A DNA stretch of 47,019 nt from Fibrobacterota bacterium (GCA_023412475.1 JAEYNR010000067.1:1-47019), one strand, 5' to 3'; shown: positions 24,302-33,716, numbered from the stretch's first letter. Notes: generated by a model not told the origin, from the sequence alone. Numbers and translations: made by a program.

Positions 24302-24317
24302 GATGATAAAAACCTCC
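24302..24317 (-). promoter_or_regulatory. Strong ribosome-binding site with possible non-standard AUC start for E1 gene
   Basis: On the minus strand GGAGG (24317-24313) is followed at 5 and 8 nt by two ATC codons (24307-24305 and 24304-24302), both in frame with the E1 gene. No ATG, GTG or TTG occurs in frame until 24235. The intervening codons read as plausible protein (HLIDEEIEKQVIRFPQR). Either translation starts at a rare AUC codon, or the site serves something else, or a base is wrong. Confidence 0.4.
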
Positions 24318-24518
24318 AGTCCCTAACCTGCCAAAATTAACGGCAAAACATATAAAATAACTGTTTTGTACTTAACTGGCCAAGACAATTTATCTGCCCT
24401 GATTTCAGTCTCGCGCCCCGTCGGATTCCAGTGCTAATGAACTAATAGATGCTAAAGGTTGAAACTTGGATAAACAGTATCTTATCTTTAATATTTAACT
24501 AAAGATTGGTATTACTGC

Positions 24519-25691
24519 ATGATTAATGTAAATACACATATCCATACACCCTATTGTTTCAGTTCCTTTGATAGCATAAACCAGGCTTTAGCCATGGCCA
24601 AAGAGCAAAATATTTCCGTATTGGGAATAAATGATTTTAATACAACTGAGGGATATGAAGAATTTGCAACTGCATGTGAACAGGCTCGAGTGTATCCACT
24701 CTTTAATATTGAATTTGTATCAATAAGTCAGGAAGACCAGGAAAAAGGATTTCACTGGAACGATTCTGTTAATCCAGGGGTAATCTATCTTTGTGGAAAG
24801 GGATTAAATTATCCACTAAAACTGTCCAGCGATTCCAAGAACCTGATTTCAGCCATGTGGAAGATAACTCAGGACCGGATCTGGAAAATGGTTGAACGGC
24901 TCAACAAACTGTTAGCAGATCACAACATCGACCTTTCGCTGGATTACAACCAGATCCGCAATCTGTATGCTAAGAATTCTGTAAGAGAGTATCACCTGGC
25001 AAGACATCTCTATTCAGCAATTGCCAATAAGTGGCCCAAACCTCAGGAACAGATAACCATTTTTAGAAACCTTTTCGATGATCCCCAATTTGAAACCGAT
25101 CTTTCTGACAACTTCTTTTTACAGGATCAGATTCGTAAACGCCTTCTGGATGCCGGTAAAGCCGCCTATGTTGATGAAAACCATACCTCATTTTACAACA
25201 CACATCAGGTTCGCTCACTTATCCTGGAAGCAGGAGGTATTCCCAGCTTTCCGTTTTTTACCGGCTTGAACGGCTTTTCTGATATTGAAAACAAATTGCC
25301 TTCTATGGCACGCAAATTGAATGAACTGGGCATCTATGCGGTAGAATTTCTCTGCAGTAATACTTCATTGGAGCTACTAAAAAAATGTGCGAAATTCTTT
25401 TACAGACAAGATTTTTGTGTAACCTTCGGCACTAACCACAACACACCCGGCACCTGCGCTCTTATTCCGTCTGCACAAGACAACACACCTTTTGACTCTG
25501 AACTACAACAGATCGCCTATGAAGGAGCCTGCATTATTGCTGCTCATCAGGAGAAACGCCGTGTATGTCTTCCAGGCTTTTTAAACGAGGAGGGATATCG
25601 TAATTTTTCCGGAAACCAGCTTAAAGAATTTATCCTTTTTGGCGATGAAGCTATTCGTAAAGTTATTTCGGGCGGTGCCAGAAGTTTCTGA
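24519..25691 (+). CDS. PHP-domain metal-dependent hydrolase
   Basis: The 390-aa protein opens with the PHP signature NVNTHIHTPYCFSSFDSINQ (HxH at residues 7-9) and SVLGINDFNTTEGYEEF (Asp of motif II). NIEFVSIS carries the next acidic residue. Later motifs are GGIPSFPFFTGLNGF and FGTNHNTPGTC (His). PHP enzymes are metal-dependent phosphoesterases or nucleases; the large inserted middle (about 90-220) differs from short histidinol-phosphatase members. It is divergent from the E1 operon and has no cotranscribed neighbour. The start has no clear ribosome-binding site. The substrate cannot be predicted. Confidence 0.8.
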   Translation: MINVNTHIHTPYCFSSFDSINQALAMAKEQNISVLGINDFNTTEGYEEFATACEQARVYPLFNIEFVSISQEDQEKGFHWNDSVNPGVIYLCGKGLNYPLKLSSDSKNLISAMWKITQDRIWKMVERLNKLLADHNIDLSLDYNQIRNLYAKNSVREYHLARHLYSAIANKWPKPQEQITIFRNLFDDPQFETDLSDNFFLQDQIRKRLLDAGKAAYVDENHTSFYNTHQVRSLILEAGGIPSFPFFTGLNGFSDIENKLPSMARKLNELGIYAVEFLCSNTSLELLKKCAKFFYRQDFCVTFGTNHNTPGTCALIPSAQDNTPFDSELQQIAYEGACIIAAHQEKRRVCLPGFLNEEGYRNFSGNQLKEFILFGDEAIRKVISGGARSF

Positions 25692-26021
25692 ATCAAAATT
25701 TATTTCCACAAATCCTAAAATCCTACACTCTAAACAGGTAAGTAGCTTCAAGATTGCTAATGTTATCTGCTAACTCTGTTCCTACTTCCTGTTCTTGTTT
25801 CGAATTTCGTGTTTCGGATTTCGTGCTTATTTTTGTATCAATGAGTTTTAAGATTTGTTTGCTCGTAACTGCCTGGAAGAATGCTTAAAAGTTTCAATAG
25901 AAGAATGGTAGAATTCTGGCACAGGAAACTCGAAAATAATGTTCTTTATATGGAAAACACTTAATTGCTGGAGTAATAAATTTGTAGATTTGAGACCGAA
26001 CATGTTTTATATTATCGAAGT
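25692..26021. other. Intergenic stretch with dispersed repeat copy
   Basis: No coding frame is seen. It contains copy 2 of the 41-bp dispersed repeat (25788-25828). The rest is plain AT-rich sequence up to the promoter of rpsT. Confidence 0.6.
25788..25828. repeat. Dispersed 41-bp repeat, copy 2
   Basis: It matches 17523-17563 in 38 of 41 positions and is in the same orientation on the plus strand. This copy is fully intergenic, unlike copy 1, which overlaps a gene end. Confidence 0.85.
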
Positions 26022-26050
26022 TTGACATTTCACATTACAGTTACTATTTT
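26022..26050 (+). promoter_or_regulatory. Putative sigma70 promoter of rpsT
   Basis: Consensus TTGACA (26022-26027), 17-bp spacer, TATTTT (26045-26050), about 75 bp before the S20 start. The long leader could allow S20 autoregulation; no specific structure was identified. Confidence 0.55.
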
Positions 26051-26124
26051 CTACACCTTATCAAACTGTAATTATTTAAGAAAAACATTTGAAGAACTTA
26101 TAAATTTTTTAAGGAGAACACCTG

Positions 26125-26382
26125 ATGCAACGGCATAAATCGGTTGAAAAACGTGATCGTACCAGCAAAAAAGCCAATGTGATAAATCGCATGGGCCGTT
26201 CGCAGATCAAGACTGCGGTCAAACATGTTCTAGAATCAAAAGAAAAAGAAAGTGCTCAAGAAGCTTTGAATAATGCAGTTTCTGTTTTGGACAAAAGTGT
26301 TAAAAGCGGCCTTATTCATCAAAATAAAGCAGCAAACAAGAAATCAAAGTTATACAAAATCGTTAACGCACTTCAGAAATAA
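26125..26382 (+). CDS. rpsT: 30S ribosomal protein bS20
   Basis: The 85-aa, very basic, helical protein has the usual S20 pattern: RHKSVEKRDRTSKKANVINR at the start, IKTAVKHVLESKEKE in the middle, then LDKSVKSGLIHQNKAANKKS near the C-terminus. It binds 16S rRNA during 30S assembly. AAGGAGA precedes the ATG by eight to nine bases. It is monocistronic, with its own promoter and a downstream hairpin. Confidence 0.97.
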   Translation: MQRHKSVEKRDRTSKKANVINRMGRSQIKTAVKHVLESKEKESAQEALNNAVSVLDKSVKSGLIHQNKAANKKSKLYKIVNALQK

Positions 26383-26388
26383 ATCCAT

Positions 26389-26418
26389 AACAGTCCTTCA
26401 GATAATTGAAGGGCTGTT
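26389..26418 (+). terminator. Terminator hairpin after rpsT
   Basis: AACAGTCCTTCA (26389-26400) and TGAAGGGCTGTT (26407-26418) form a 12-bp stem with one G-U pair and a 6-nt loop. The T-rich tract (CTTCTCCCCCTCTTTTT) is pyrimidine-rich but not immediate. Confidence 0.75.
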
Positions 26419-26589
26419 ACCTTCTCCCCCTCTTTTTGATCTTCCTTTTTTTTCCTACAATGATATATAATTATATATTAATGGATTACGTCGCATTCTA
26501 ATTTCCAAGTATCAGTTATTTCTGTCAGCAGACATAAGCAGGAGAATGTCTCTGATATAAACATTATCACAAAGGCATAAAATAAAGCT

Positions 26590-28725
26590 GTGAACTCCTC
26601 ATTTTCCGCTCTGAAAATTAAACTATTCTGTTTTTTACTGCTCACAATTTGTTCTGGAGCACATCCAGCAACATCTCTTTTCTGGGCAGATCAGATCGAT
26701 TCAGCACTTAATCAAAAAGAAAACTTTTTTAACTCTCTGAATATTTCTCCTAACAGCGCAGCTATTCAAAATTGGGATTTCAACAGAAAATTAGCCACAC
26801 TGGAAGCGCTGGACTTTACCCCATCGCTTGATAACCCCTGGTATCACCTCACCCGAGGTCTGATAGATGGTTCTCTTTCAGATACTAATCAGGCGGTTTT
26901 TTTTAACAGAGCTCTCTTTCTGGCTCAGGATACTCCTGGAACTATCTGGCTGCTTTTTTTTGAATTTCAACGCAACAAACTCTACTCCTGGGCTGATAAG
27001 TGCCTCGAGCACCTTCAAAAACTTATGCTGCAAACAGGGGCTTCAAAGAGCAGATTGATCTCCAGACAACTTCTATATATCGGAATGAAACAGGAAAAAA
27101 AAGACAAATCAGATGCACTGCGAATATATAAGTGGGCTAAAAAATTTGATTCTGATCAGAGCATCTTCTCAAAAAGAATTGCCTGGCAACACTTTCCCTT
27201 CGACCCATCCTCTTTCATCGGGGAATATAAGAACATTTTATACCAATTGAAAAACTCATGGAACTCTCAGCTACAGATGTTCACCGGTATTTATGAGTGG
27301 CTCAGAGATTTTTTGATGCTTTTAATTCTTATTCCACTGTTAATCTTAACTTTGAAATATATCCCGTATGCACTGCATAGAATTTCAGATCATCTTCCTT
27401 ACACCGTGCCTCTTTTTCTCAGGGTCCCATTGATAATTTTGGCCTATTTTTCAACAGCTCTGCTGAATTATTATGTTATGTTATGGGCAAGTGCGTTCCT
27501 TATATGGAAACACCTCTCTCACCAGGAGAAAAAGCTACTGAGCATCTCATTGGTGCTGTTAGTCCTCTCACCACTAGACAGCTACATCAGAGGTGCATTC
27601 TATCTGGCTGCCGATCCTGCGGGGCCTCTGAAATCATTCTCACTGGCAGTAAATGAAGGATATTCTGAAGATCATTATAAAGCTGCACAATCCAGAAGTT
27701 CCCTGGATAAAAAAGATTATCTGGCAGCACTTTCTGCTTCTGTTTACAATTTAAAAAAACACGATTTCGCCTCTGCAACGACCAACATCAGAAATGTTCA
27801 ATCTCTGCCAAATGATGATCCCGTTTTTCTGATTACTGCAGGAAACCTTCACTTTCTGAAAAATGATATCGAAAAGGCAGAGCTGTTTTATCGCCAGATC
27901 TTAAAAAATGACAAAAAAAGTGCCGAAGCATTATTCAATTTAGCCCAGTGCCAGCTACGAAAACTTAAAACAATAACGGCGACCGAATATATAAGTGATG
28001 CCGCTAATATAAAACCGAATCTGGTTAATTCATTCATACATACTAACGAAAAATTCTTTTCCAGAAACTGGCCACCACTGCGACAGATCATGTTTTCAGA
28101 TCTATCACCACAAATTTTCTGGACCAGATATTTTCCAGATTACGCACTGCAAAGCAAAACCGCATCTATTCTATGGAATCCATGTTTTTTTGCGATTCCC
28201 CCCCTGATATCAGCCATTGTTTTTTTAATTCTATTGTTGCTGCTGTTGTTATTATTTCGGGATCCTCATGAGCAGAGAAAGCTAAAGAAAATATTCGAAT
28301 GCAGATTTTGCGGAAGAATTGTATGCAGGAAATGCCAATCCGGGACATTATGTCAATCCTGCTACGAAGCGACTCAATTTATGAGCAATGAAAAATCTCT
28401 GAAAAAAATGAGATCAATTATTTCTGCCCATACAAAAAAGATTAATCTGCTCAAAGGTGCAATCATCGGAGCGGCTTTCCCAAACGCTGATAAACTTTTA
28501 AGACCGGAGATATCGATGTGGAAGGTCCTTTTTAGCTTGCTGGCATCCTCAGCGGTTTACGCCACATATAAATCAGTATTCAGTTCCATGTCTTCCTCCT
28601 ACTCAGAACCACTCCTTCCACTGATTCTTTTGCTGGTTTTGCCAATCATATATAATATATACTACATAATAAGAAGTATTCAGGTAACCATTCAAGGTTT
28701 TAGAAAATCTCAGAATGCGAACTAA
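26590..28725 (+). CDS. Membrane protein with TPR repeats and C-terminal zinc finger
   Basis: The 711-aa protein starts at GTG 26590 and has a signal-like hydrophobic N-terminus (LFCFLLLTICSGAHPATS). Helical repeats follow, then two or more membrane helices at about 235-325 (LLILIPLLILTL, LIILAYFSTALL). TPR repeats at about 385-475 include LITAGNLHFLKNDIEKAELF and SAEALFNLAQCQLRKLK. A TM segment follows near 545, a Cys cluster CRFCGRIVCRKC...CQSCYE at about 575-597 like a zinc ribbon/FYVE-type finger, and a C-terminal hydrophobic pair. The DUF4388 gene starts 18 bp after the stop, so both are cotranscribed. Function unknown; possibly linked to the MglA-type system downstream. Confidence 0.75.
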   Translation: MNSSFSALKIKLFCFLLLTICSGAHPATSLFWADQIDSALNQKENFFNSLNISPNSAAIQNWDFNRKLATLEALDFTPSLDNPWYHLTRGLIDGSLSDTNQAVFFNRALFLAQDTPGTIWLLFFEFQRNKLYSWADKCLEHLQKLMLQTGASKSRLISRQLLYIGMKQEKKDKSDALRIYKWAKKFDSDQSIFSKRIAWQHFPFDPSSFIGEYKNILYQLKNSWNSQLQMFTGIYEWLRDFLMLLILIPLLILTLKYIPYALHRISDHLPYTVPLFLRVPLIILAYFSTALLNYYVMLWASAFLIWKHLSHQEKKLLSISLVLLVLSPLDSYIRGAFYLAADPAGPLKSFSLAVNEGYSEDHYKAAQSRSSLDKKDYLAALSASVYNLKKHDFASATTNIRNVQSLPNDDPVFLITAGNLHFLKNDIEKAELFYRQILKNDKKSAEALFNLAQCQLRKLKTITATEYISDAANIKPNLVNSFIHTNEKFFSRNWPPLRQIMFSDLSPQIFWTRYFPDYALQSKTASILWNPCFFAIPPLISAIVFLILLLLLLLLFRDPHEQRKLKKIFECRFCGRIVCRKCQSGTLCQSCYEATQFMSNEKSLKKMRSIISAHTKKINLLKGAIIGAAFPNADKLLRPEISMWKVLFSLLASSAVYATYKSVFSSMSSSYSEPLLPLILLLVLPIIYNIYYIIRSIQVTIQGFRKSQNAN

Positions 28726-28743
28726 TCCTTAAAAGGAGATCAT

Positions 28744-29838
28744 GTGGTCTTAAGCGGCACCTTAAGAGAGTTTATTCTGGCAGATGTTTTCCAGCTTCTC
28801 ACTCAGCAGAAAATAACCGGAAAACTCATCCTGAACAGCGGAAAAAACGAAGGGTTTGTAATATTTAAAAACGGACAGATAACCTATGCCGAAAAAGATA
28901 ATGAAAAACTCTCTGAGAAATCATTAAACTACCTTAAAAGCTTTTCCAATAAACCTCTCGAATCCATTACCGAAACCATTTCTTCGCTTATAGGCGACAT
29001 CCATACACTTACATTCGAGCTGATAAAAAGAGGTTTTTTAACCAAAGAAGAGATGTCCCGCATGGCTGAATCAATTATTGAGGATATTTGCTGCAGCCTC
29101 TTTTTATGGAAAACAGGTACTTATCGCTTTTCCTCTCTTCGTACTGTTGAGGAGTTCACACTTCTGAACCTTACTTTCCCGGTTGAAAATATAATTATGG
29201 AAGCGATGCGAAGAACCGATGAATGGTATCGGATGCAGGAATCTGTTAAAAACGACATGGTATTTGTTCGCAACTCCAAAGAATTCATTGTTGATAAACA
29301 GACTTCGTCCCCTTTTAAAGATCCTCAGAACTATACATTAAGCCTTGTTGATGGTATATCACCTGTAAGCGAAATCGTAAACGACTCCTGCTTATCTGAA
29401 TATAAAATCTTTGAGACGCTCTATAATCTATGTTTGGACAATACAATTGTTCCCCTTTCTGACCAATATACCCGCTCTGTAAAAGCAGCTCTGGAACATA
29501 AAAAACGTAACCTCTCTATGTCCCCAATCTCTTCGCTGGTTTCAATTGCCGTTTTTATCTGCACGATTGGCGTGTTTATTTTTTCTTTATCATTACTGGT
29601 AAACAAAATGTTTCTTTCAAAACCATTGAATGAATTTCATAAATTTAACAATAGTATTAACAGTTCTGTTTCACAGCAGAATGTATCGGACGCAAACCTT
29701 TATTACCGTACATTTTTTGGTAAAAAGGCTGAAAAAACAAAGCAGCTCTCCACTTTCAAGCTGATTACAAAAAAAGATATAGGATATCTGAAATCAAAGG
29801 AAACATTCACATCTAAAAGCACGGATAAAAATGAATAA
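28744..29838 (+). CDS. DUF4388 (PATAN) domain protein with C-terminal membrane helix
   Basis: The 364-aa protein uses GTG 28744 with AAAAGGAGAT just upstream; an out-of-frame ATG overlaps it. Residues 1 to about 130 show the DUF4388/PATAN pattern: SGTLREFILADVFQLLTQQK, GKLILNSGKNEGFVIFKNGQ and ITYAEKD. These domains occur in regulators of polar motility and two-component systems of Myxococcus-like and Fibrobacterota-like bacteria. A membrane helix (SLVSIAVFICTIGVFIFSLS) near residue 265 and a short polar tail follow. It lies just upstream of the MglA-like and Roadblock genes and downstream of the TPR membrane protein. It may be a membrane partner of that GTPase; this is inference. Confidence 0.75.
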   Translation: MVLSGTLREFILADVFQLLTQQKITGKLILNSGKNEGFVIFKNGQITYAEKDNEKLSEKSLNYLKSFSNKPLESITETISSLIGDIHTLTFELIKRGFLTKEEMSRMAESIIEDICCSLFLWKTGTYRFSSLRTVEEFTLLNLTFPVENIIMEAMRRTDEWYRMQESVKNDMVFVRNSKEFIVDKQTSSPFKDPQNYTLSLVDGISPVSEIVNDSCLSEYKIFETLYNLCLDNTIVPLSDQYTRSVKAALEHKKRNLSMSPISSLVSIAVFICTIGVFIFSLSLLVNKMFLSKPLNEFHKFNNSINSSVSQQNVSDANLYYRTFFGKKAEKTKQLSTFKLITKKDIGYLKSKETFTSKSTDKNE

Positions 29839-29883
29839 ACAAAACAGGAGAGCAAAAATGTAGCCTTTAACCAAAGCAGTACC

Positions 29884-29913
29884 TTGCGTAATACTTATAT
29901 TCAGAACTATATT
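29884..29913 (+). promoter_or_regulatory. Possible promoter for MglA-like operon
   Basis: TTGCGT (29884-29889), 18-bp spacer, TATATT (29908-29913), in the 151-bp gap before the GTPase gene. It would allow separate expression of the GTPase-Roadblock pair. Confidence 0.35.
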
Positions 29914-29989
29914 AGATTAGAATATTTGTATTTTTTTAATAAATTACACCGGAACTAATTCGGCCATCTATTAAACAGAAGGACGATTC

Positions 29990-31642
29990 ATGGCATCAAT
30001 AAATTATGCAGCTAGGGAAATCAGTGTTAAAGTCGTCTATTACGGCCCTGGTTTGAGCGGTAAAACTACAAACCTTCAGGTTATACACCGAAAAGTACCT
30101 CAAGAATACAAAAGTGATATGGTCTCATTAGCTACCGAAACCGATCGTACACTGTTTTTTGACTTTCTACCTTTGGATTTAGGGAAAATTAAAGGTTTTT
30201 CTACCAAATTCCAGCTCTACACTGTTCCTGGACAGGTTTACTACAATGCCACCCGAAAGTTAGTGCTTCGAGGAGTCGATGGCATTGTCTTTGTAGCCGA
30301 TTCCGCTCCTGATAAAATGCAGGAGAATATCGAGAGCTTTCAGAACCTGGAAGAAAACCTTGCAGAGTATGGCTATAAAAGAGAAAGTATCCCTATAATC
30401 ATTCAGTACAATAAAAGAGATCTACCCAATGCCCTGGCTGTGGAAGAAATGCAAAGAATTGTTAATAAGTATAATCTTCCCTGGACCGAAGCTGTAGCAA
30501 ATAAAGGCAAAGGTGTCTTTGATTCTCTGAAACTGATCGGTAAAATCGTAATAGATTATCTAAATAAAAAATATTCCAGGCAAACTCCACGACCAGCAAC
30601 TGGTATAAACCAGATGGCTGGATCTGCGCCGGCAACCTCATCTTCCTATCAGCAAAAGCCAAGACAGCAACAGCCTTTTGCACCAGCTACCCAGCCTCCT
30701 TTTGCTGGAAACCAAACCGGTGCATATCAAAAACCTGCTCAACCTTTTGCCCATCGACCTGTACGCCCTGCTACAGCATCACAAATGCCGACGAACCGAT
30801 CACCTCAACTGCCTCCGGTGACCCCGTCGCAACCAAGCATCAGGCAAATGCCGCCACAGTTTCAGCAAATGCCACCACAGCAGCGTCCAACTCAGGTTCC
30901 CCCTGTGCAGATGCAACGTCCAAACCAGCAACAGTTCCAGTCTCCCAATCAAATGAGACCTGCTCCTGCACAGCAACAACCCAGACCTGTAACACCACAG
31001 CCACCAAAACAGCAAATAAATAACCCCTATTCACAGCATCCGCCTTACCAACACGAAGAAACATTCGAAGTATCCTTTGAACCTAATTCAGCAGGACCAG
31101 CCGCAAGGTACACTCCCCCTCAGCAGCCCGATCCCTCTGCTCAAGATTACTTCAATTACGGCAATGTCAATTTTCAGCACAACATAGACCAGGGCTACGA
31201 TACAGCTAATCAGCAACAAATGCCCAATAATAACTTTAATGCACCTGGCAAAACCGACCTTGATCTGGAAATTGAAAAATATCAACGAGAAATCGAAGAG
31301 AAACAACGTCGCATGCGTGGTCAACCTCAGAATCAAATGACAGACTCCGGGTATCAACAGTCTGTGCCTGCAGAGCAGCCTCCGGCTCAATCCTTCTCTG
31401 AGCAGCCATCCGCAGATGATAATTATGATGTCTTTAATCTGGAATTACCGTCATATCCCATGCAGGGCCACCCTCCAACGCAGCGCCAACCTGCAATCTC
31501 CGATGAACTAAGCGATGAAACCATGTATTTTACATCCGTAGATACAGATCGTCAGAAGCGACCTGGCAGAAGACCGGTTAATCCCCGAAATAAACCTCAG
31601 AAGGGATTCCTGTCTAAATTCTTTAATAAGGACGCCCCCTGA
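29990..31642 (+). CDS. MglA-like small GTPase with long Pro/Gln-rich tail
   Basis: The 550-aa protein has an MglA GTPase domain in residues 1 to about 195: P-loop YYGPGLSGKTTN, the MglA-type switch II TVPGQVYYN (Thr in place of the Ras-type Asp), GVDGIVFVADS and NKRD. MglA sets cell polarity for gliding and pili. The remaining 350 residues are low-complexity, rich in Pro and Gln (AFANG-free runs such as QQPRPVTPQPPKQQ), with a short charged helix (LDLEIEKYQREIEEKQRRM) and a basic end (GRRPVNPRNKPQKG). Normal MglA proteins are about 195 aa. The stop overlaps the Roadblock start by one base (TGATG). Confidence 0.88.
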   Translation: MASINYAAREISVKVVYYGPGLSGKTTNLQVIHRKVPQEYKSDMVSLATETDRTLFFDFLPLDLGKIKGFSTKFQLYTVPGQVYYNATRKLVLRGVDGIVFVADSAPDKMQENIESFQNLEENLAEYGYKRESIPIIIQYNKRDLPNALAVEEMQRIVNKYNLPWTEAVANKGKGVFDSLKLIGKIVIDYLNKKYSRQTPRPATGINQMAGSAPATSSSYQQKPRQQQPFAPATQPPFAGNQTGAYQKPAQPFAHRPVRPATASQMPTNRSPQLPPVTPSQPSIRQMPPQFQQMPPQQRPTQVPPVQMQRPNQQQFQSPNQMRPAPAQQQPRPVTPQPPKQQINNPYSQHPPYQHEETFEVSFEPNSAGPAARYTPPQQPDPSAQDYFNYGNVNFQHNIDQGYDTANQQQMPNNNFNAPGKTDLDLEIEKYQREIEEKQRRMRGQPQNQMTDSGYQQSVPAEQPPAQSFSEQPSADDNYDVFNLELPSYPMQGHPPTQRQPAISDELSDETMYFTSVDTDRQKRPGRRPVNPRNKPQKGFLSKFFNKDAP

Positions 31643-32418
31643 TGAAGGACATGATTCTATTTCCGGAAGATATTGATCACCTTAATGCCGTTTTATCACA
31701 ACTGGTCACAAAAGCAAACCTGCTACTGGCAGTCCTGATAAATAAAGATGGTAGGCTGCTCACTAATCAAGGCAGTCTTGAGCTAGTCGATACAGTCTCT
31801 CTGGCAGCTCTGGTTGCCGGCAATTCTGCCTCAACTCTTGCCATCGCTAATCTGGTAGGTGAAACAGAGTTTTCAACCATGTATCATCAGGGAAGAGATA
31901 AACATATCTACATCGCAGTTGTGGATGATAACACCTTCCTTGCTCTTGTCTTCGATGATCGCACCAATATCGATCGGGTTAAGGTGTTTGCAAGACAGTT
32001 CGACCGTCAGCTCAAAGCAGCACTGGTACAGGTCTACGATAAAACAGAAGACCAGGTAGACCTAGATCTGGGTATGAGTCAATTTGATTCGATTGATTAT
32101 GATTCAACTCAGCAACCAGCCAGACCTCCTCAGAATTTTCAAAATACTGTAAACTATTTCACAGAGCAGCCCGAACAACAATCATCACTAAACCCAGACA
32201 CCTTTTATCCACCTCCTCCACCATACCCCCAACAGGTCCTAGATATTACATCTACTACTCCTCCTCCGGGTAACGGTAGAAGAACACAGGAAGATTCAGA
32301 TATATATTATTTAGAACAAAACAAAAATGCCCAGAATCAGATCAACCCCACTGACACCAACTATCTTTATCTGAAAAATAAAATTAAAGAGACAGTCAAG
32401 CGAAAAAACGAAGAGTAA
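31642..32418 (+). CDS. Roadblock/LC7 protein (MglB-like) with disordered tail
   Basis: In the 258-aa protein, residues 1 to about 135 form a Roadblock/LC7 domain: HLNAVLSQLVTKANLLLAVL, NKDGRLLTNQG, DTVSLAALVAGNSAS and FARQFDRQLKAALVQ. MglB-type Roadblock proteins act as GAPs for MglA. The C-terminal part is Pro/Gln/Asn-rich (YPPPPPYPQQV), like the tail of the adjacent GTPase, and ends with a basic helix. The one-base overlap with the GTPase gene indicates translational coupling and a working pair. Confidence 0.85.
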   Translation: MKDMILFPEDIDHLNAVLSQLVTKANLLLAVLINKDGRLLTNQGSLELVDTVSLAALVAGNSASTLAIANLVGETEFSTMYHQGRDKHIYIAVVDDNTFLALVFDDRTNIDRVKVFARQFDRQLKAALVQVYDKTEDQVDLDLGMSQFDSIDYDSTQQPARPPQNFQNTVNYFTEQPEQQSSLNPDTFYPPPPPYPQQVLDITSTTPPPGNGRRTQEDSDIYYLEQNKNAQNQINPTDTNYLYLKNKIKETVKRKNEE

Positions 32419-32421
32419 TCA

Positions 32422-32688
32422 TTACCAGGCAGATGAAATTATCAACATTACAATTATTGCCAACAACACAATACCAGTAATTATCTGCCAGGCAGGAAAT
32501 GGTGTACGTTTGCAAAACTCCTGCTCCCTGATCTCTTCATATTGATCTTCATCGACAAAATCGATTCCGTCCAGATATGTATTCTCAGACCAGCCAGTTC
32601 TTTCATCTGAACCACAATTTGGACAAGCCCTGGCCATGGCATCAATCTGCTCACCACAATAAACGCAAACAGCAGTTTCCTTTGGCAT
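32422..32688 (-). CDS. Small zinc-ribbon protein with C-terminal membrane anchor
   Basis: The 88-aa protein starts at ATG 32688, preceded by AGAGGTGAAA; an upstream in-frame start at 32706 is poorer. An N-terminal zinc ribbon (CVYCGEQIDAMARACPNCG) is followed by an acidic linker and one C-terminal membrane helix (WQIITGIVLLAIIVMLIISS), so the ribbon faces the cytoplasm. It converges on the Roadblock gene with 3 bp between stops. Function unknown. Confidence 0.7.
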   Translation of the reverse strand: MPKETAVCVYCGEQIDAMARACPNCGSDERTGWSENTYLDGIDFVDEDQYEEIREQEFCKRTPFPAWQIITGIVLLAIIVMLIISSAW

Positions 32689-32861
32689 TTTCACCTCTTG
32701 CAGCAAAAAAAGTATATAGGTCTTCTGATCACAAAGACAAAAATACGATATAATGGTTATAATAATCAGTTATTTTCTTGTTATTAAACGAAATGGAACA
32801 TTTTTTTGCCTACCAGATATTCATTCTTAACCTTTTTTAGCAACAAAGACCGATAAACAAC

Positions 32862-33716
32862 ATGCAGATCCCAATACCTCTGATCTCAGCTCTCATTTTA
32901 GCACCACTTTCCGCTGGATACCTCTCCATAGTGCTGTTTAATCGCCGAAAGCATATCCCGCAGCTTCCCGGCCTCCTCTTCCACTCCGTTCTTCCCAACC
33001 CCCAAATGAATATGTCCCATTATTCCACTATCAGGTTTAAAGAATTTCTCCAGTGCCTAAATAAAAATGGCTACAGAACACTGACTCTGAGCCAAGCTGA
33101 TCAACTAAAACATAACGATGAAAAAAAATGTCTGATTACATTTGATGATGGAATGGAGTGTGTCTATACACAGGTCCTGCCCCTTTTAAAGGAGTTTAAC
33201 TTGCATTCAACAATTTTCTGTATTGCAGGGTTTTCAGGCCAGACCTCATCATGGGATATCTTTAGTGGCCAGAAACATTTGTCCAAACAGCAAATAAGAG
33301 AGCTTTGCGATTGCGGCCACGAAATCGGAAGCCATACGCTAACCCATGCTAATCTTCCATTTTTAAGTGACAGTGACCTGGAAAAAGAGCTTAAAGACTC
33401 AAAGAAAATCCTGGAAGATATAACCGGGAAAGAAATCAGGACAATCTCATTTCCCTACGGAAGCTGGAATGAACACGTCTGGGAAAAAGCACGAGAAGCC
33501 GGATATTTATCCGCTACTCTTTACAGAAATCATAACCGAATCTCATCAGGGCTTTTTCCGGTTTATGGAGTCTATCGCTTCGATAAACCATGTGACATTA
33601 TGGATCGACTCCAGAAAAGAAGGTTTTCTGTATCTGTGGCAACAGCAGTTCTTATGTCACACTTCTCAAAGGGCACACCTGTAGTTAAGTTCAGAAAAAA
33701 TTATGTAATCAGATGA
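32862..33716 (+). CDS. Polysaccharide deacetylase (NodB family), membrane-anchored
   Basis: The 284-aa protein has an N-terminal hydrophobic anchor (PLISALILAPLSAGYLSIVL) and a NodB domain: motif 1 LITFDDGMECVY (catalytic base Asp pair), motif 2 GSHTLTHANL (metal-binding H-x3-H) and motif 3 ISFPYGSWN. It removes acetyl (or related acyl) groups from envelope or extracellular polysaccharide. The start lacks a clear ribosome-binding site. Its last 16 bp overlap the 3' end of the convergent radical SAM gene, so the two transcripts are antisense there. Confidence 0.88.
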   Translation: MQIPIPLISALILAPLSAGYLSIVLFNRRKHIPQLPGLLFHSVLPNPQMNMSHYSTIRFKEFLQCLNKNGYRTLTLSQADQLKHNDEKKCLITFDDGMECVYTQVLPLLKEFNLHSTIFCIAGFSGQTSSWDIFSGQKHLSKQQIRELCDCGHEIGSHTLTHANLPFLSDSDLEKELKDSKKILEDITGKEIRTISFPYGSWNEHVWEKAREAGYLSATLYRNHNRISSGLFPVYGVYRFDKPCDIMDRLQKRRFSVSVATAVLMSHFSKGTPVVKFRKNYVIR

